This document shows positions 5,386-13,462 of a DNA stretch of 40,085 nt, piece by piece. Made by a program: the position numbers and the translations under genes. Source of the stretch: a virus; the IMG/VR virus record IMGVR_UViG_3300008450_000116, positions 1-40,085 of that record; one strand, written 5' to 3'. Every line of letters starts with the position of its first letter. Within the stretch, counting starts at the first letter, position 1. The notes under the pieces are model-generated. The model did no database searches, was not told the origin of the DNA, and saw only the letters and a program-made list of their open reading frames with translations.

Positions 5386-7644
5386 TTACACGTTGAATAT
5401 CTTTGGCCCCTCTCTCCTTAGCGTATTGGCCGAAACCATAGCGTCAATCAGCTTGAGTATCTGGTCGCGCGTTACGCCCTTGCGTGACAGCCTGTATGAC
5501 GCCGTAGAGACGTAAACTCCTTCATCTCCGCACAAGGACACCACCCTGGCCGAAAGCCCCTCAGAAACGCTCTCCGGGGCTGCCGTTAGCTTGCTGTCGG
5601 TGTACTGGATAAGGCGTATCTTTTCGTCAAGGTCGCGCTTGATAAGTTTGGCTGCCCATGTGACGTGCTCGGCTGTTCGCAGGCCGCCAGGAATGGCCAG
5701 GATCAACGAAACCTTGCAGATGTACTCATAAGCGCGACGGGCTACCGCCTCAAACCCTGTCGTTGCCTTGTGGTGCTCGGCAAAGTGCCATTGCCAATCA
5801 AGAAGCTGGGCCAATAGTTCTTTTGCTCCAATGTCGGAAGGCACTGGTCGGCGATCCTTGTAGCTTTCGATCCGAACGCGATCAGAGTTTCCGGTTGATC
5901 CGATTCCGGCCAACGTCATCTTGTATGGGTCAGGCAGCGGAGTGCGGACGTACTTCTTATTTGGCTTCGGGTTCGTTTCGCGCTCTTCAATCAGGATGGC
6001 GCGGTTAAGAAACCCGTTCTTTGCCAGCTCGCTGGATAACGCCCCCTCCAAGGACTCAAGCGTGGTAAAGCCGATCAGGCTGACAAATGGTTTTGGCAGC
6101 CCGCCCAACGTCTCGATGCTGTTGCGCAGATTTTCCATGCTGTCGATGGCTGATTGCAGGCGCCCAGTCTTGTCGCCGTCTTCTTCCATCTTGCGCATCG
6201 CTTGGGCGAGCTTGGCGTTAATTTCCTTGAGCATGTCGCGGCGAACGTCACCTGAAACAGCCATGTAGCCGTCCGTTTTGGTGAAGGCCGACATAAGCTG
6301 CCCCGTCACACCCTCAAGATATGCCGCGCCACCTTTCTTCTTGGCATTCTCGATGGTGCGCAGTATCTCGCCAATTTCATCGGTGGCGTAGCAAACAGCC
6401 TGGTGCTCGATAAGGTTGCGGACAATTTCCTGCTTCGATTTGATATCACCAGCTATGCACCCGGCAATCCCGCCAGCCCGCATAAGGTCAGCAAAACATT
6501 GCTGGATTGATTCCTTGCCAGTGCCAGAGCCTGCCACGCACAGCGACATGATGTTGGATGTAACGCCGGTAACGTCGTCTTTGTTGGTTAGCCCGCCGAT
6601 GTTTCCGACTGCCGTCAATGCCGTGATCGCTGAGATGTTTTCGCGCAGGTAGTAGCTGTTGGTGTTGATCCACTCTGCCAGCTTCCCGACAAAGCCAGGC
6701 GGACGCAAAAGGTCGATATGGTCGGTGCTGAATGGAAGGTCGGTTGGCTTGGCGGTAGGAGCTGAATAGTTAGCCCCAAGATCGAACGTGACAGACCGCG
6801 CCCATCCGTTTTGCTCGGCCATGTAAATCAGCGTGCCGATGGTCACCGGGTTTGCCGACTTGCCAAAGCTATGCCACTTATATTCCATGTCCTTGCCGTC
6901 ATACTTCGACGACTGCTGCGCCCAGTTGTCCCACATTGAGAAGCTGGCGCCAGACGAATGTAGAGCCATGCCAATCTGTATGAAAGAGTCATAGTCAAGG
7001 TCAGCGTTTGGAATGTACGACAACATGCTCAATAGTTCGTCGTCGGTGACGTCGAATTGCTCGCCAGCGTATTCCGCGCGGTGGTGCATTGGTTTGGCCA
7101 GCATCTCCAATAGCCGCGACGGCGCTTGCGTCAATTCATCAGGGAACCCCTTGGAGCGCTCATACTGACCGCCGCTGATGTGACTAGAGCCGCAGCCAAC
7201 CACAAAGCCATTGCCCTTGAAGTCGATACCCTCATAGCCTTTAAGGTGTCCAAGCAAGGCCGACTTCGGACGGCTGAAATAAATGTGTCGACCATTACCG
7301 CCGGTTCGCACGACAAAGCCGCTCACGGCCTCAAAATCAATCCCGGTATCGGCAACCAGCTTGTCATAGGACTCATTACCGCCATTGCGCGGGTCAATGT
7401 CGATAACGAGGTGATCGTCTAGGCATACGCCAAAGCCGGTTTCGATGATGTATTGCAGTTGCGCGTCAAGCTGCTCTACGCTCCAGACTGGCGAGTTCTG
7501 CCATGCTCCAATGCGCGGGTGTTTGCCGGCCGCCTTACATTCCTCGTCGCCGCACTCGCACCTTCCGCCGACGATATTCCATAGCGCGAACACCCGAAAT
7601 CCGGCGTCCGCGTAGTCGCGCATAATTTCCAGTTCTCCGCTCAT
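5386..7644 (-). CDS. PrimPol-type DNA primase-helicase (752 aa)
   Basis: The N-terminal domain (about 1-190) is an archaeo-eukaryotic primase/polymerase: CECGDEECKAAGKHP (29-43) is the usual zinc-binding insert, VIDIDP (80-85) gives the catalytic DxD, and GRHIYF (119-123) the conserved histidine. Residues about 200-280 fit the PriCT-type primase C-terminal domain (ADLDYDSFIQIGMALHSSG). The remainder is a DUF3987-like ATPase/helicase with Walker A AGSGTGKES (371-379) and a Walker B-like CYATDEIGEI. It should prime and unwind DNA at the replication fork; no phage DNA polymerase is visible. It overlaps the upstream HTH gene (ATGA) and ends in a strong terminator. Confidence 0.9.
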   Translation of the reverse strand: MSGELEIMRDYADAGFRVFALWNIVGGRCECGDEECKAAGKHPRIGAWQNSPVWSVEQLDAQLQYIIETGFGVCLDDHLVIDIDPRNGGNESYDKLVADTGIDFEAVSGFVVRTGGNGRHIYFSRPKSALLGHLKGYEGIDFKGNGFVVGCGSSHISGGQYERSKGFPDELTQAPSRLLEMLAKPMHHRAEYAGEQFDVTDDELLSMLSYIPNADLDYDSFIQIGMALHSSGASFSMWDNWAQQSSKYDGKDMEYKWHSFGKSANPVTIGTLIYMAEQNGWARSVTFDLGANYSAPTAKPTDLPFSTDHIDLLRPPGFVGKLAEWINTNSYYLRENISAITALTAVGNIGGLTNKDDVTGVTSNIMSLCVAGSGTGKESIQQCFADLMRAGGIAGCIAGDIKSKQEIVRNLIEHQAVCYATDEIGEILRTIENAKKKGGAAYLEGVTGQLMSAFTKTDGYMAVSGDVRRDMLKEINAKLAQAMRKMEEDGDKTGRLQSAIDSMENLRNSIETLGGLPKPFVSLIGFTTLESLEGALSSELAKNGFLNRAILIEERETNPKPNKKYVRTPLPDPYKMTLAGIGSTGNSDRVRIESYKDRRPVPSDIGAKELLAQLLDWQWHFAEHHKATTGFEAVARRAYEYICKVSLILAIPGGLRTAEHVTWAAKLIKRDLDEKIRLIQYTDSKLTAAPESVSEGLSARVVSLCGDEGVYVSTASYRLSRKGVTRDQILKLIDAMVSANTLRREGPKIFNV

Positions 7645-7802
7645 AGCAGGTAGTCACTCAGTCGTTTAACGGTTTCATAGGTTGGCTTGTGCTGCTCGTT
7701 CATCATCCGGTAAAGCGTGTGCTTATTTACGCCGGCCTCCTTTGCGACCTTGCTTAGGTTGTATGGCTGTAACGCCGCTCTGATTTGCTCGACAGTCATC
7801 AT
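7641..7802 (-). CDS. Small Cro/CI-type HTH regulator (53 aa)
   Basis: The peptide MMTVEQIRAALQPYNLSK continues with VAKEAGVNKHTLYRMMNE and then KPTYETVKRLSDYL. This is a complete Cro-like helix-turn-helix ('L-S-K-V-A-K-E-A-G-V-N-K-H-T-L-Y-R-M') with the characteristic final 'P-T-Y-E-T-V-x-x-L'. It lies divergently from the Sak4 operon across an 86-base regulatory gap and overlaps the primase start (ATGA). It is a good candidate for the switch protein controlling the two divergent operons and itself. Confidence 0.8.
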   Translation of the reverse strand: MMTVEQIRAALQPYNLSKVAKEAGVNKHTLYRMMNEQHKPTYETVKRLSDYLL

Positions 7803-7892
7803 TTGTTTGCTTCCTTGTTAATTTGTGTTGACAAGATACCACCGGGGCGCAAGAATGGCCACACCAAAACGAGAGAGAGGCAAACAAAATGA
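7799..7892. promoter_or_regulatory. Divergent promoter/operator region
   Basis: Rightward: TTGACA (7828-7833), 17 bases, AAGAAT (7851-7856). Leftward: TGGCCA (7856-7861), 17 bases, TATCTT (7833-7838 read on minus), so the two promoters overlap face to face. GCAAACAAATGA on the minus strand (7799-7810) mirrors GCAAACAAAATGA on the plus strand (7880-7892) across both start codons. This is a possible operator pair for the adjacent HTH protein. Confidence 0.55.
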
Positions 7893-8638
7893 GTATCCTT
7901 CAACAGATTTGCAAGCCAGCAAATCGGCCAATTGTGGCGACATTTCTTGGCGATAGCGGTATGGGTAAAACCTCGCTGGCGGCGACATTTCCTAGCCCGG
8001 TATTCCTTCGGGCAGAGGATGGCTTGCAGGCAATCCCGGAGGAGAACCGCCCGGACGCCCTGCCGGTAATCGGCACAGCTGATGATGTGTTCCTGCAAAT
8101 CAAAGCGCTGATCGAAGAAGAGCATTCTTACAAGACGCTTGTAGTCGACTCGGTTACAGCGCTTGAACGCCTGTTCATCCAGTCGGTTATCGACAGCGAC
8201 CCCAAGAAGCCACGCAGCATTAACCAGGCACTCGGCGGTTATGGTGCAGGCCTTGGTGCGGTTGCGTCAATGCACCAGCGCGTTCGCAAAGGCTGCGGCA
8301 TCCTGAATGACAAAGGCATGCACATCGTTTTCATTGCTCACGCCGAAACCGAGACTATCGAGCTGCCTGATAGCGACCCGTACACGCGCTATAATTTGCG
8401 ATTGGGCAAAAAATCAGTTGCGCCATACGTCGATGACAGCGATATTGTCGGCTTCATCAAGCTGCAAACCTTCACAACTGGCGATGGCGAGCGCAAGAAG
8501 GCGATTTCTAATGGTGATCGTATCTTGGTGGCGTATGCTACTGCGGCCAACGTTTCAAAGAACCGTTTCGGTATCAAAACTGATTTGCCAATCCAGCTTG
8601 GCGTAAACCCACTCTCCGGCATCGTGCCATCACTGTAA
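7889..8638 (+). CDS. Sak4-like AAA ATPase / annealing recombinase (249 aa)
   Basis: Walker A is GDSGMGKTS (21-29), Walker B TLVVDSVT (83-90), and a later sensor-like VFIAHAETE follows. Size, motif spacing and the context of a putative ssDNA-binding protein, a RecB-type nuclease and helicase fit the phage Sak4/RadA-like single-strand annealing group (AAA_24 family). It would load on ssDNA and promote annealing or strand exchange during phage recombination and replication. It is the first gene of the rightward operon. Assignment rests on motifs and neighbours; a generic phage NTPase of the same fold is the alternative. Confidence 0.8.
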   Translation: MSILQQICKPANRPIVATFLGDSGMGKTSLAATFPSPVFLRAEDGLQAIPEENRPDALPVIGTADDVFLQIKALIEEEHSYKTLVVDSVTALERLFIQSVIDSDPKKPRSINQALGGYGAGLGAVASMHQRVRKGCGILNDKGMHIVFIAHAETETIELPDSDPYTRYNLRLGKKSVAPYVDDSDIVGFIKLQTFTTGDGERKKAISNGDRILVAYATAANVSKNRFGIKTDLPIQLGVNPLSGIVPSL

Positions 8639-8653
8639 GAAAGGAAAAACACA

Positions 8654-9154
8654 ATGAGCTTTTGGACTACTAGCGACAACGCACCAATTCAAGCAACCGG
8701 CCAGGCCGAGATGGGCGGCGTTGATCTTCCACCGATCCCGAGCGGCACTGTCCTGACTGCAATGGTCACCGAGGCAAAATGGGACTCGAACGAGTCGACA
8801 GGCGAGCGCATTATTAAAGTACGTTGGGACGTACTGGAGGGCGAATACAAGAAGCGCGTTGTATTCCAGAAGGTGCGCGTACTCGATGCCGATGCAAAGA
8901 AAAAGGACAAGGCACTGCGCATGCTGGCAGCAATCGACGCTAACGCAGGCGGTCGCCTGATGGCATTGGGTAAAGAGCCGAGCGACATGGACTTGGCTTC
9001 GTGCCTGACCAACAAGCCGCAAAAGATCAAGGTGGCGATTTGGGCGATGGACAACGAAGCCACGGGTGAAAAGATGTCCGGTAACTGGGTGCAGTCGGTC
9101 TCGGGCATGAATGCACCGGCTGCTGCTCAAGCGCCATCCGGTATCGGTTTCTAA
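8654..9154 (+). CDS. Putative ssDNA-binding protein, DUF669-like (166 aa)
   Basis: The segment 'PPIPSGTVLTAMVTEAKWD' followed by 'ERIIKVRWDVLEGEYKKR' has the beta-strand pattern and the 'G-x-Y-K-x-R' turn of DUF669-type phage proteins, which usually sit beside Sak4 or Erf recombinases and are considered ssDNA-binding. An AAAGGA ribosome site precedes the ATG. The C-terminus is a flexible Ala/Pro stretch (PAAAQAPSGIGF) rather than the acidic tail of bacterial SSB. A terminator follows at once, so Sak4 and this gene can be produced in excess over the downstream genes. Confidence 0.65.
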   Translation: MSFWTTSDNAPIQATGQAEMGGVDLPPIPSGTVLTAMVTEAKWDSNESTGERIIKVRWDVLEGEYKKRVVFQKVRVLDADAKKKDKALRMLAAIDANAGGRLMALGKEPSDMDLASCLTNKPQKIKVAIWAMDNEATGEKMSGNWVQSVSGMNAPAAAQAPSGIGF

Positions 9155-9160
9155 ATCACG

Positions 9161-9181
9161 ACGGGGCTTAGGCCCCGTTTT
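9161..9181 (+). terminator. Intrinsic terminator inside the recombination operon
   Basis: ACGGGGC, loop TTAG, GCCCCGT and four T lie 7 bases after the stop of the DUF669-like gene and 15 bases before the next start. The short T run suggests partial readthrough into the nuclease-helicase genes. Confidence 0.75.
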
Positions 9182-9195
9182 CCATCGGAGTGGAT

Positions 9196-10116
9196 ATGAA
9201 CATCCCCGATATCATAGCAACAGACCGACTGCCAAGCGCCATAACCGGAAGTCGCTGGCACGCTTGTAGCCGCCGCATGTGGTTTCAGTTTCGCCATGTT
9301 AAAGCGCCAGCATTCAAGCAGGAAACTCTGCGAACATTCCAAATAGGTCACGCCTTGGAAGACTTGCTTTGCGAATGGCTAGGCCGAGAAGTTCACATGC
9401 GCGAAGCAAAACTTCTTAACCGCTGGGGAGGTACGCTTGGCCTAATTGACGGCATGTTTAAAGACGGCGAAGAGTTCTTTCTACTGGAAAACAAGACTGC
9501 CAACGATAAACGCTGGAAGGAAATGGCGAAGAAAGGCATTGATCGCGCCTATCTCACCCAGGTGCAGCTATACATGCACTCAAGCGAACAGCTAAGCATG
9601 CACGGCAACAAGCTGACAAAGTGCCTATTCGTTGTGTTCAACAAAAACACCAGCGAGATATTCACCGAGGTTGTCGAGTACGATCCTGTTTTCGCCACGC
9701 AAGAATATGACCGCATCCATGATGTTATGGCGTCCGAATCTGTTCCGTATGCTGACAATGACGTGCATTGTAACTGGTGCGACTACCGAGCGTTTTGCAA
9801 TGGTGACGGCGAGATTCCGCTAGTCAATTGCCGCACTTGCGCGCATGTATCAATGCAGGACGGCCAGTTTACTTGCCAGCACGGCACGACAGCGTGCGAG
9901 CTGCATTTGTTTCACCCGCAAATTATGGCGCTGTCTGGCTATGAATTGGAGCGCGCAGACCAGGCCGAGAACACGATCTATTACAAGACAATGGCGAACG
10001 GGCTTAAGGGTTTGTCGAGCAACCACTTGCGCGGACTGGCTGACGCCATGCTTATGGACGAGCCAGACTTGGCCACTATCAAGCTGGTGTTTGATGCTAA
10101 GGAGATTGCGGAATGA
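9196..10116 (+). CDS. Cas4-like PD-(D/E)XK exonuclease (306 aa)
   Basis: The ATG at 9196 follows GGAG with ideal spacing; a GTG two codons earlier is less likely. The nuclease core is GHALEDLL (51-58), LIDG with the metal-binding Asp (about 85), LENKT (97-101, E-x-K) and the QxxxY-like TQVQLYMHS. One N-terminal cysteine (WHACSRR) and a C-terminal CNWCDYRAFC cluster are placed as in Cas4/AddB-type iron-sulfur nucleases; two further cysteine pairs follow. It probably resects DNA ends for the Sak4-like annealing protein. It overlaps the helicase start by 4 bases. Confidence 0.8.
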   Translation: MNIPDIIATDRLPSAITGSRWHACSRRMWFQFRHVKAPAFKQETLRTFQIGHALEDLLCEWLGREVHMREAKLLNRWGGTLGLIDGMFKDGEEFFLLENKTANDKRWKEMAKKGIDRAYLTQVQLYMHSSEQLSMHGNKLTKCLFVVFNKNTSEIFTEVVEYDPVFATQEYDRIHDVMASESVPYADNDVHCNWCDYRAFCNGDGEIPLVNCRTCAHVSMQDGQFTCQHGTTACELHLFHPQIMALSGYELERADQAENTIYYKTMANGLKGLSSNHLRGLADAMLMDEPDLATIKLVFDAKEIAE

Positions 10117-11930
10117 CGCTACGTTGGTATCAGGCCGAAGCCGTCGAAGCCGCTATGCAATGGGTAAAAACCTGCATTGATCCGGCGCTTATTATCGCTG
10201 CGACTGGCGCTGGTAAGAGTCATATCATAGCCGCCATTGCTGAACAAATTCACGCCATGTCCGGTAAAAAGATTCTTTGTCTTGCGCCATCTGGAGAACT
10301 CGTAGAGCAGAACTATGCAAAGTATCGCGCAACCGGCGCCCTTGCCAGTATCTACAGCGCAAGCCTTGGCAAAAAGGACATGAAGCACAGCGTGGTTTTT
10401 GGCACTCCGCAAACTATCGCCAACTCATTGCGCAAGTTTGACAGCCGTTTTGCTGCTGTTATCGTTGACGAGGCACACGGCATAACGCCAACGATTCGAC
10501 GTATCATTGAGCACATGCGCAGCCAGAACCCTCTGTTGCGCGTCATCGGACTGTCTGCAACGCCTTACCGGCTTGGCACGGGCTATATCTATCAGCACCA
10601 TTACCTCGACGGCTTTCGGGAGGATGCAATCGAGCCATTTTTCCACACTTCCATCTATGAGATTGGCGCACGCGCATTGATTGCGGAGGGATTCCTTACG
10701 CCGCCAGTGTTCGACACCGTATTGGAGCACTATGACGCGCTAGGCCTTACCTTGAACGCTAGGGGCCAGTTTGACGCCGAGCAAGTGGAGACTGCATTCG
10801 TAGGGCAAGGCCGCAAAACATCAGGAATTGTCGCGGACGTTGTGGCAAAAAGCCGCGACAGAAAAGGCGTGATGATATTTGCTGCCACTATCCAGCACGC
10901 AAAAGAGGTGCTGCAAAGCCTACCGCATGGCGCGCGATTGGTGACTGGCGAAACCGACAAGGACGAGCGCCGCAAAATCCTTGACGCCTTCAAGCGCCAA
11001 GAATTCAAGTATCTTGTGAACGTGGCAGTGCTAACCACTGGTTTTGACGCAAGCCACGTCGATGTTATCGCCATCATGCGCGCTACTGAGTCTGTCGGCC
11101 TGCTTCAGCAAATTATCGGGCGCGGCCTTCGCCTTGGCGACGATAAGCGCGACTGTCTTGTGCTTGACTATGGCGAGAACATCGAACGCCATTGCCCAGG
11201 CGGTGATATTTTCGACCCGGTAATCACTGCGCGGATCGCAAAAGAAGGCGGCGATAAGGTGTCTGCTTGCTGTCCTGACTGCGGATATGACAATAAATTT
11301 TCGCTTCGTGACGATCTTGTTGGCTTTGGAATTGACGAGCAAGGCTATCAGATTGATATGGGCGGCATTCGCCTAACAAATGAGCATGGCCAACCATTGC
11401 CGGGGCACTACGGACGCCGATGCCTTGGGGAGGCAATCATTGCCGGAATTCATTCGCGCTGCAATTACCGCTGGACGTGCAAGGTCTGCGAGGCGTGCCA
11501 GACTGAGAACGACATCGCAGCGCGATATTGTTCAAGCTGCAAAGTCGAGATTATCGACCCGAACGAAAAATTGCAGGAGCTGGCTGCCAAAATTGCAAAC
11601 GATCCTTACCGGCTTCGCACCTCAGCAGTGATAGGATGGACAATGGCGCGCCACGTCAGCATGGGCGACAAGCCCGACACGCTAAAGGTTGTTTACGACA
11701 TAGCTGAGAAGCCGCACAAGCTAACTCAGTGGCATTCGCTAGAGAGCGGCAACCATTGGTCACGCAATCGAGCTGACGCTTTCTGTCGCGCAGTATGGGG
11801 GCAGACGATGCCGGACATTCAAACTGCGATTGATTCTTTTTCAGACGCAAAAATACCATCCGTGATTGCCTACCGCAAAAAGGCTGGCTCCAATTTCTTT
11901 GACGTAATCAGCGTGGGACATCATGAATAA
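10113..11930 (+). CDS. Superfamily 2 DNA helicase with zinc-ribbon tail (605 aa)
   Basis: Motif I is ATGAGKS (30-36), motif II VDEAH (118-122), motif III SATP (149-151), and the second RecA domain ends in motif VI QIIGRGLR. The N-terminal 'LRWYQAEAVEAAM' is the Q-motif-like region of the UvsW/SSL2/type III restriction helicase group. Two cysteine clusters follow (CCPDCGYDNKF and CEACQTENDIAARYCSSC), suggesting DNA-binding zinc ribbons. Its likely role is branch migration or replication restart with the flanking nucleases. It couples to the nuclease before it and to the VRR-NUC gene after it. Confidence 0.88.
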   Translation: MTLRWYQAEAVEAAMQWVKTCIDPALIIAATGAGKSHIIAAIAEQIHAMSGKKILCLAPSGELVEQNYAKYRATGALASIYSASLGKKDMKHSVVFGTPQTIANSLRKFDSRFAAVIVDEAHGITPTIRRIIEHMRSQNPLLRVIGLSATPYRLGTGYIYQHHYLDGFREDAIEPFFHTSIYEIGARALIAEGFLTPPVFDTVLEHYDALGLTLNARGQFDAEQVETAFVGQGRKTSGIVADVVAKSRDRKGVMIFAATIQHAKEVLQSLPHGARLVTGETDKDERRKILDAFKRQEFKYLVNVAVLTTGFDASHVDVIAIMRATESVGLLQQIIGRGLRLGDDKRDCLVLDYGENIERHCPGGDIFDPVITARIAKEGGDKVSACCPDCGYDNKFSLRDDLVGFGIDEQGYQIDMGGIRLTNEHGQPLPGHYGRRCLGEAIIAGIHSRCNYRWTCKVCEACQTENDIAARYCSSCKVEIIDPNEKLQELAAKIANDPYRLRTSAVIGWTMARHVSMGDKPDTLKVVYDIAEKPHKLTQWHSLESGNHWSRNRADAFCRAVWGQTMPDIQTAIDSFSDAKIPSVIAYRKKAGSNFFDVISVGHHE

Positions 11931-12270
11931 CACACCGCTAGAGACGCACGAACAAGTCGCATTCGTTAACTGGTTCGAGCGTGAATACCCGGATGTTTTT
12001 ATCCACGCCATTCCTAACGGCTTGCACATCGGCCACAGGCAGCGCGAAAAGGCGCAAGCGGAAGGCGTGCGCAAGGGGCCGAGCGATTTGCATGTTCCGC
12101 GCTGGCAGCTATATATCGAGATGAAACGTCAGAAAGGTAGCGTATGGGGCGCGGATCAGAAAAAATACAAGGCAGAAGTAGAGGCAGGCGGTGGCGTTTA
12201 CCTGCTCTGTCTTGGTTTTGAGGATGCAAAACGACAGCTAAAGGAATTCTTATCGTGCCACGATCAATAA
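11923..12270 (+). CDS. VRR-NUC domain nuclease (115 aa)
   Basis: THEQVAFVNWFEREYPD, then IHAIPNG, RKGPSDLHVPRWQLYIEMKR, and DQKKYKAEVEAGGGVYLL are the ordered motifs of stand-alone phage VRR-NUC (PD-(D/E)XK) proteins: catalytic D in GPSDL, E-x-K in IEMKR, and Q in DQKKY. Members act as structure-specific nucleases, possibly on recombination intermediates, which suits its place behind the SF2 helicase. It overlaps both neighbours. Confidence 0.88.
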   Translation: MNNTPLETHEQVAFVNWFEREYPDVFIHAIPNGLHIGHRQREKAQAEGVRKGPSDLHVPRWQLYIEMKRQKGSVWGADQKKYKAEVEAGGGVYLLCLGFEDAKRQLKEFLSCHDQ

Positions 12271-12746
12271 TCCGCGAAGTCGAAGAGGAATACGGAGAGC
12301 CGTTTTGGTATGTCGTAGCCGGATATGCTGCGGACGGACATAGCATCCACTCGACGGCAGACATGCTCGGATATGCGTCTGATACGCCGTTTCGCAGGCT
12401 GATTGCTCGGCATGGCATAACTATTCAGTTTGCCAGCGCACAAGAGTCTGTATTCCAGAAAGAGGCGCGCGCCAGCAGGATTGGGAGATGCTCTGAGGCG
12501 CAACTGGCAGCAGCCAAGAAGGCCAGCGCCGCAAACACTGGCTATATTTATCTTGACTACAAAGGCGTTCGGGATACACTCGCCGGGCACGCTAGGCGAC
12601 TAGGCATGTCGATTAGCACGGTTCGCAAGCGGTATACTGCAAATCCTGACCCTGTGCATGTGTTCTTTAAGGGGTCGCATGTTGTGGTGCCGATTGGGAA
12701 AGGCTGGGGCGAGTTTAAGGATAGTGACAGGGGGGGTTGGTTGTGA
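12255..12746 (+). CDS. HTH-domain phage protein (163 aa)
   Basis: Two HTH-like segments are seen: residues about 28-52 (GHSIHSTADMLGYASDTPFRRL) and about 106-125 (TLAGHARRLGMSISTVRKRY), the second a convincing recognition unit. Between them lies a basic, alanine-rich linker. The protein follows the VRR-NUC gene in phages of this type and may recognise DNA for the nuclease or regulate the operon; this is inference. It overlaps the preceding gene by 16 bases and the following one as GTGA. Confidence 0.65.
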   Translation: MPRSIIREVEEEYGEPFWYVVAGYAADGHSIHSTADMLGYASDTPFRRLIARHGITIQFASAQESVFQKEARASRIGRCSEAQLAAAKKASAANTGYIYLDYKGVRDTLAGHARRLGMSISTVRKRYTANPDPVHVFFKGSHVVVPIGKGWGEFKDSDRGGWL

Positions 12747-12874
12747 CCACCCGTCGCTACCAAGTAAAAACAACCGGCAAGCCAGCGTTTAGCCTGATCT
12801 GCACAGACGATCTAGAAGAGGCGCGCAGAATTTGCATTGCCATTTTTGGTGATCGGTTTGAGCGCATAGAATAA
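12743..12874 (+). CDS. Small hypothetical protein with GTG start (43 aa)
   Basis: The frame reads MTTRRYQVKTTGKPAFSLI then a helical DDLEEARRICIAIFGDRFERIE. GTG overlaps the stop of the HTH gene (GTGA), and its stop lies in the left arm of a strong terminator, so it is the last gene of the rightward operon. The beta-beta-alpha pattern is typical of tiny phage accessory proteins. No function can be named. Confidence 0.6.
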   Translation: MTTRRYQVKTTGKPAFSLICTDDLEEARRICIAIFGDRFERIE

Positions 12875-12896
12875 AGCCCGCAAATCGCGGGCTTTT
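12873..12896 (+). terminator. Intrinsic terminator of the recombination operon
   Basis: AAAGCCCGC, loop AAATC, GCGGGCTTT then T: a 9-pair stem followed by TTTT. Its left arm contains the stop codon of the 43-residue gene. Facing the leftward endolysin unit, it may also stop that transcript weakly. Confidence 0.9.
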
Positions 12897-12899
12897 CCT

Positions 12900-12959
12900 T
12901 TACTGCTTTGGCTTATCCTTGCCGTACCTCGACGCCAGCATGTAGTCCTGGGTATTCAC
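12900..12959 (-). CDS. Possible 19-residue peptide after endolysin
   Basis: A GTG overlapping the endolysin stop (GTGA) opens MNTQDYMLASRYGKDKPKQ, ending just before the terminator. The coupling and the lack of other stops are suggestive only. It could be a tiny lysis-associated peptide or chance. Confidence 0.25.
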   Translation of the reverse strand: MNTQDYMLASRYGKDKPKQ

Positions 12960-13351
12960 GGATATTTTCCCTTCAATAGTTCAAAGTGAGGCCCATCATA
13001 AAACTTTTCGTCCTTCGAGTCGCCATCCATATCCCAATCGCCGCCCCATCGGATCGGAATGCTTAGCATCCTGGAAGCCGCAAACATGGCCTCAGCGATA
13101 GATGGGCATCGATCCCACGGCGTAGGCTTTCCGACTGGATAAAGGTCAACGGCGTGGCCGGTTAGGTGCCTGCTGACCATTGTCTTGCTTGCGCCTTTGG
13201 CGACGTATTCGCGCTGTTTCTCGATGGTGCGCACGCCTTCGATGACCGCAAAGTCGATGTCAGACAGCGTTAACGCCAGCTTGACGACTTTGATTAGGTC
13301 TGGATGCACGCCGATTAGGCGCTCGGTGCTGCGTTTTGATAGGTCGAACAT
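12956..13351 (-). CDS. Endolysin, M15-family L-Ala-D-Glu (or D,D-) peptidase (131 aa)
   Basis: The zinc peptidase motif S-R-H-x-x-G-x-A-x-D is SRHLTGHAVD (60-69). The third metal ligand is His122 in DGPHFEL, and the substrate-side arginine lies in EGVRT. The size and motif layout fit the T5-endolysin/CwlK-like group that cuts the peptide stem of peptidoglycan. There is no signal peptide or SAR helix, so a holin is needed for release; holin candidates are about 22 kb away at 34526-35578. It is transcribed alone, leftward, between two rightward blocks. Confidence 0.9.
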   Translation of the reverse strand: MFDLSKRSTERLIGVHPDLIKVVKLALTLSDIDFAVIEGVRTIEKQREYVAKGASKTMVSRHLTGHAVDLYPVGKPTPWDRCPSIAEAMFAASRMLSIPIRWGGDWDMDGDSKDEKFYDGPHFELLKGKYP

Positions 13352-13379
13352 TTATGCAGGTTCCGTGCCATGTAGAGAC

Positions 13380-13388
13380 AGTATATCA
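13380..13388 (-). promoter_or_regulatory. Extended -10 promoter of the endolysin gene
   Basis: On the minus strand TGATATACT is an extended -10 element (TGn-TATACT) 29 bases before the endolysin ATG, preceded by an AT-rich tract (CAAACTTTTTATTTC) but no good -35 at 16-18 bases. A CTAGACA heptamer occurs about 40 bases upstream. Confidence 0.5.
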
Positions 13389-13462
13389 GAAATAAAAAGT
13401 TTGACGGGGCGGATGGTGTTGTCTAGTCTATGGCGTACACGGACACAGCGGAGTAAGCGGAA

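Noticed and set aside
8630-9130. Minus-strand 166-residue frame opposite the DUF669-like gene
   Set aside because: It is antisense to a gene with a ribosome site, a family pattern and operon context; its composition (Cys/His/Leu-rich) is typical of shadow frames.
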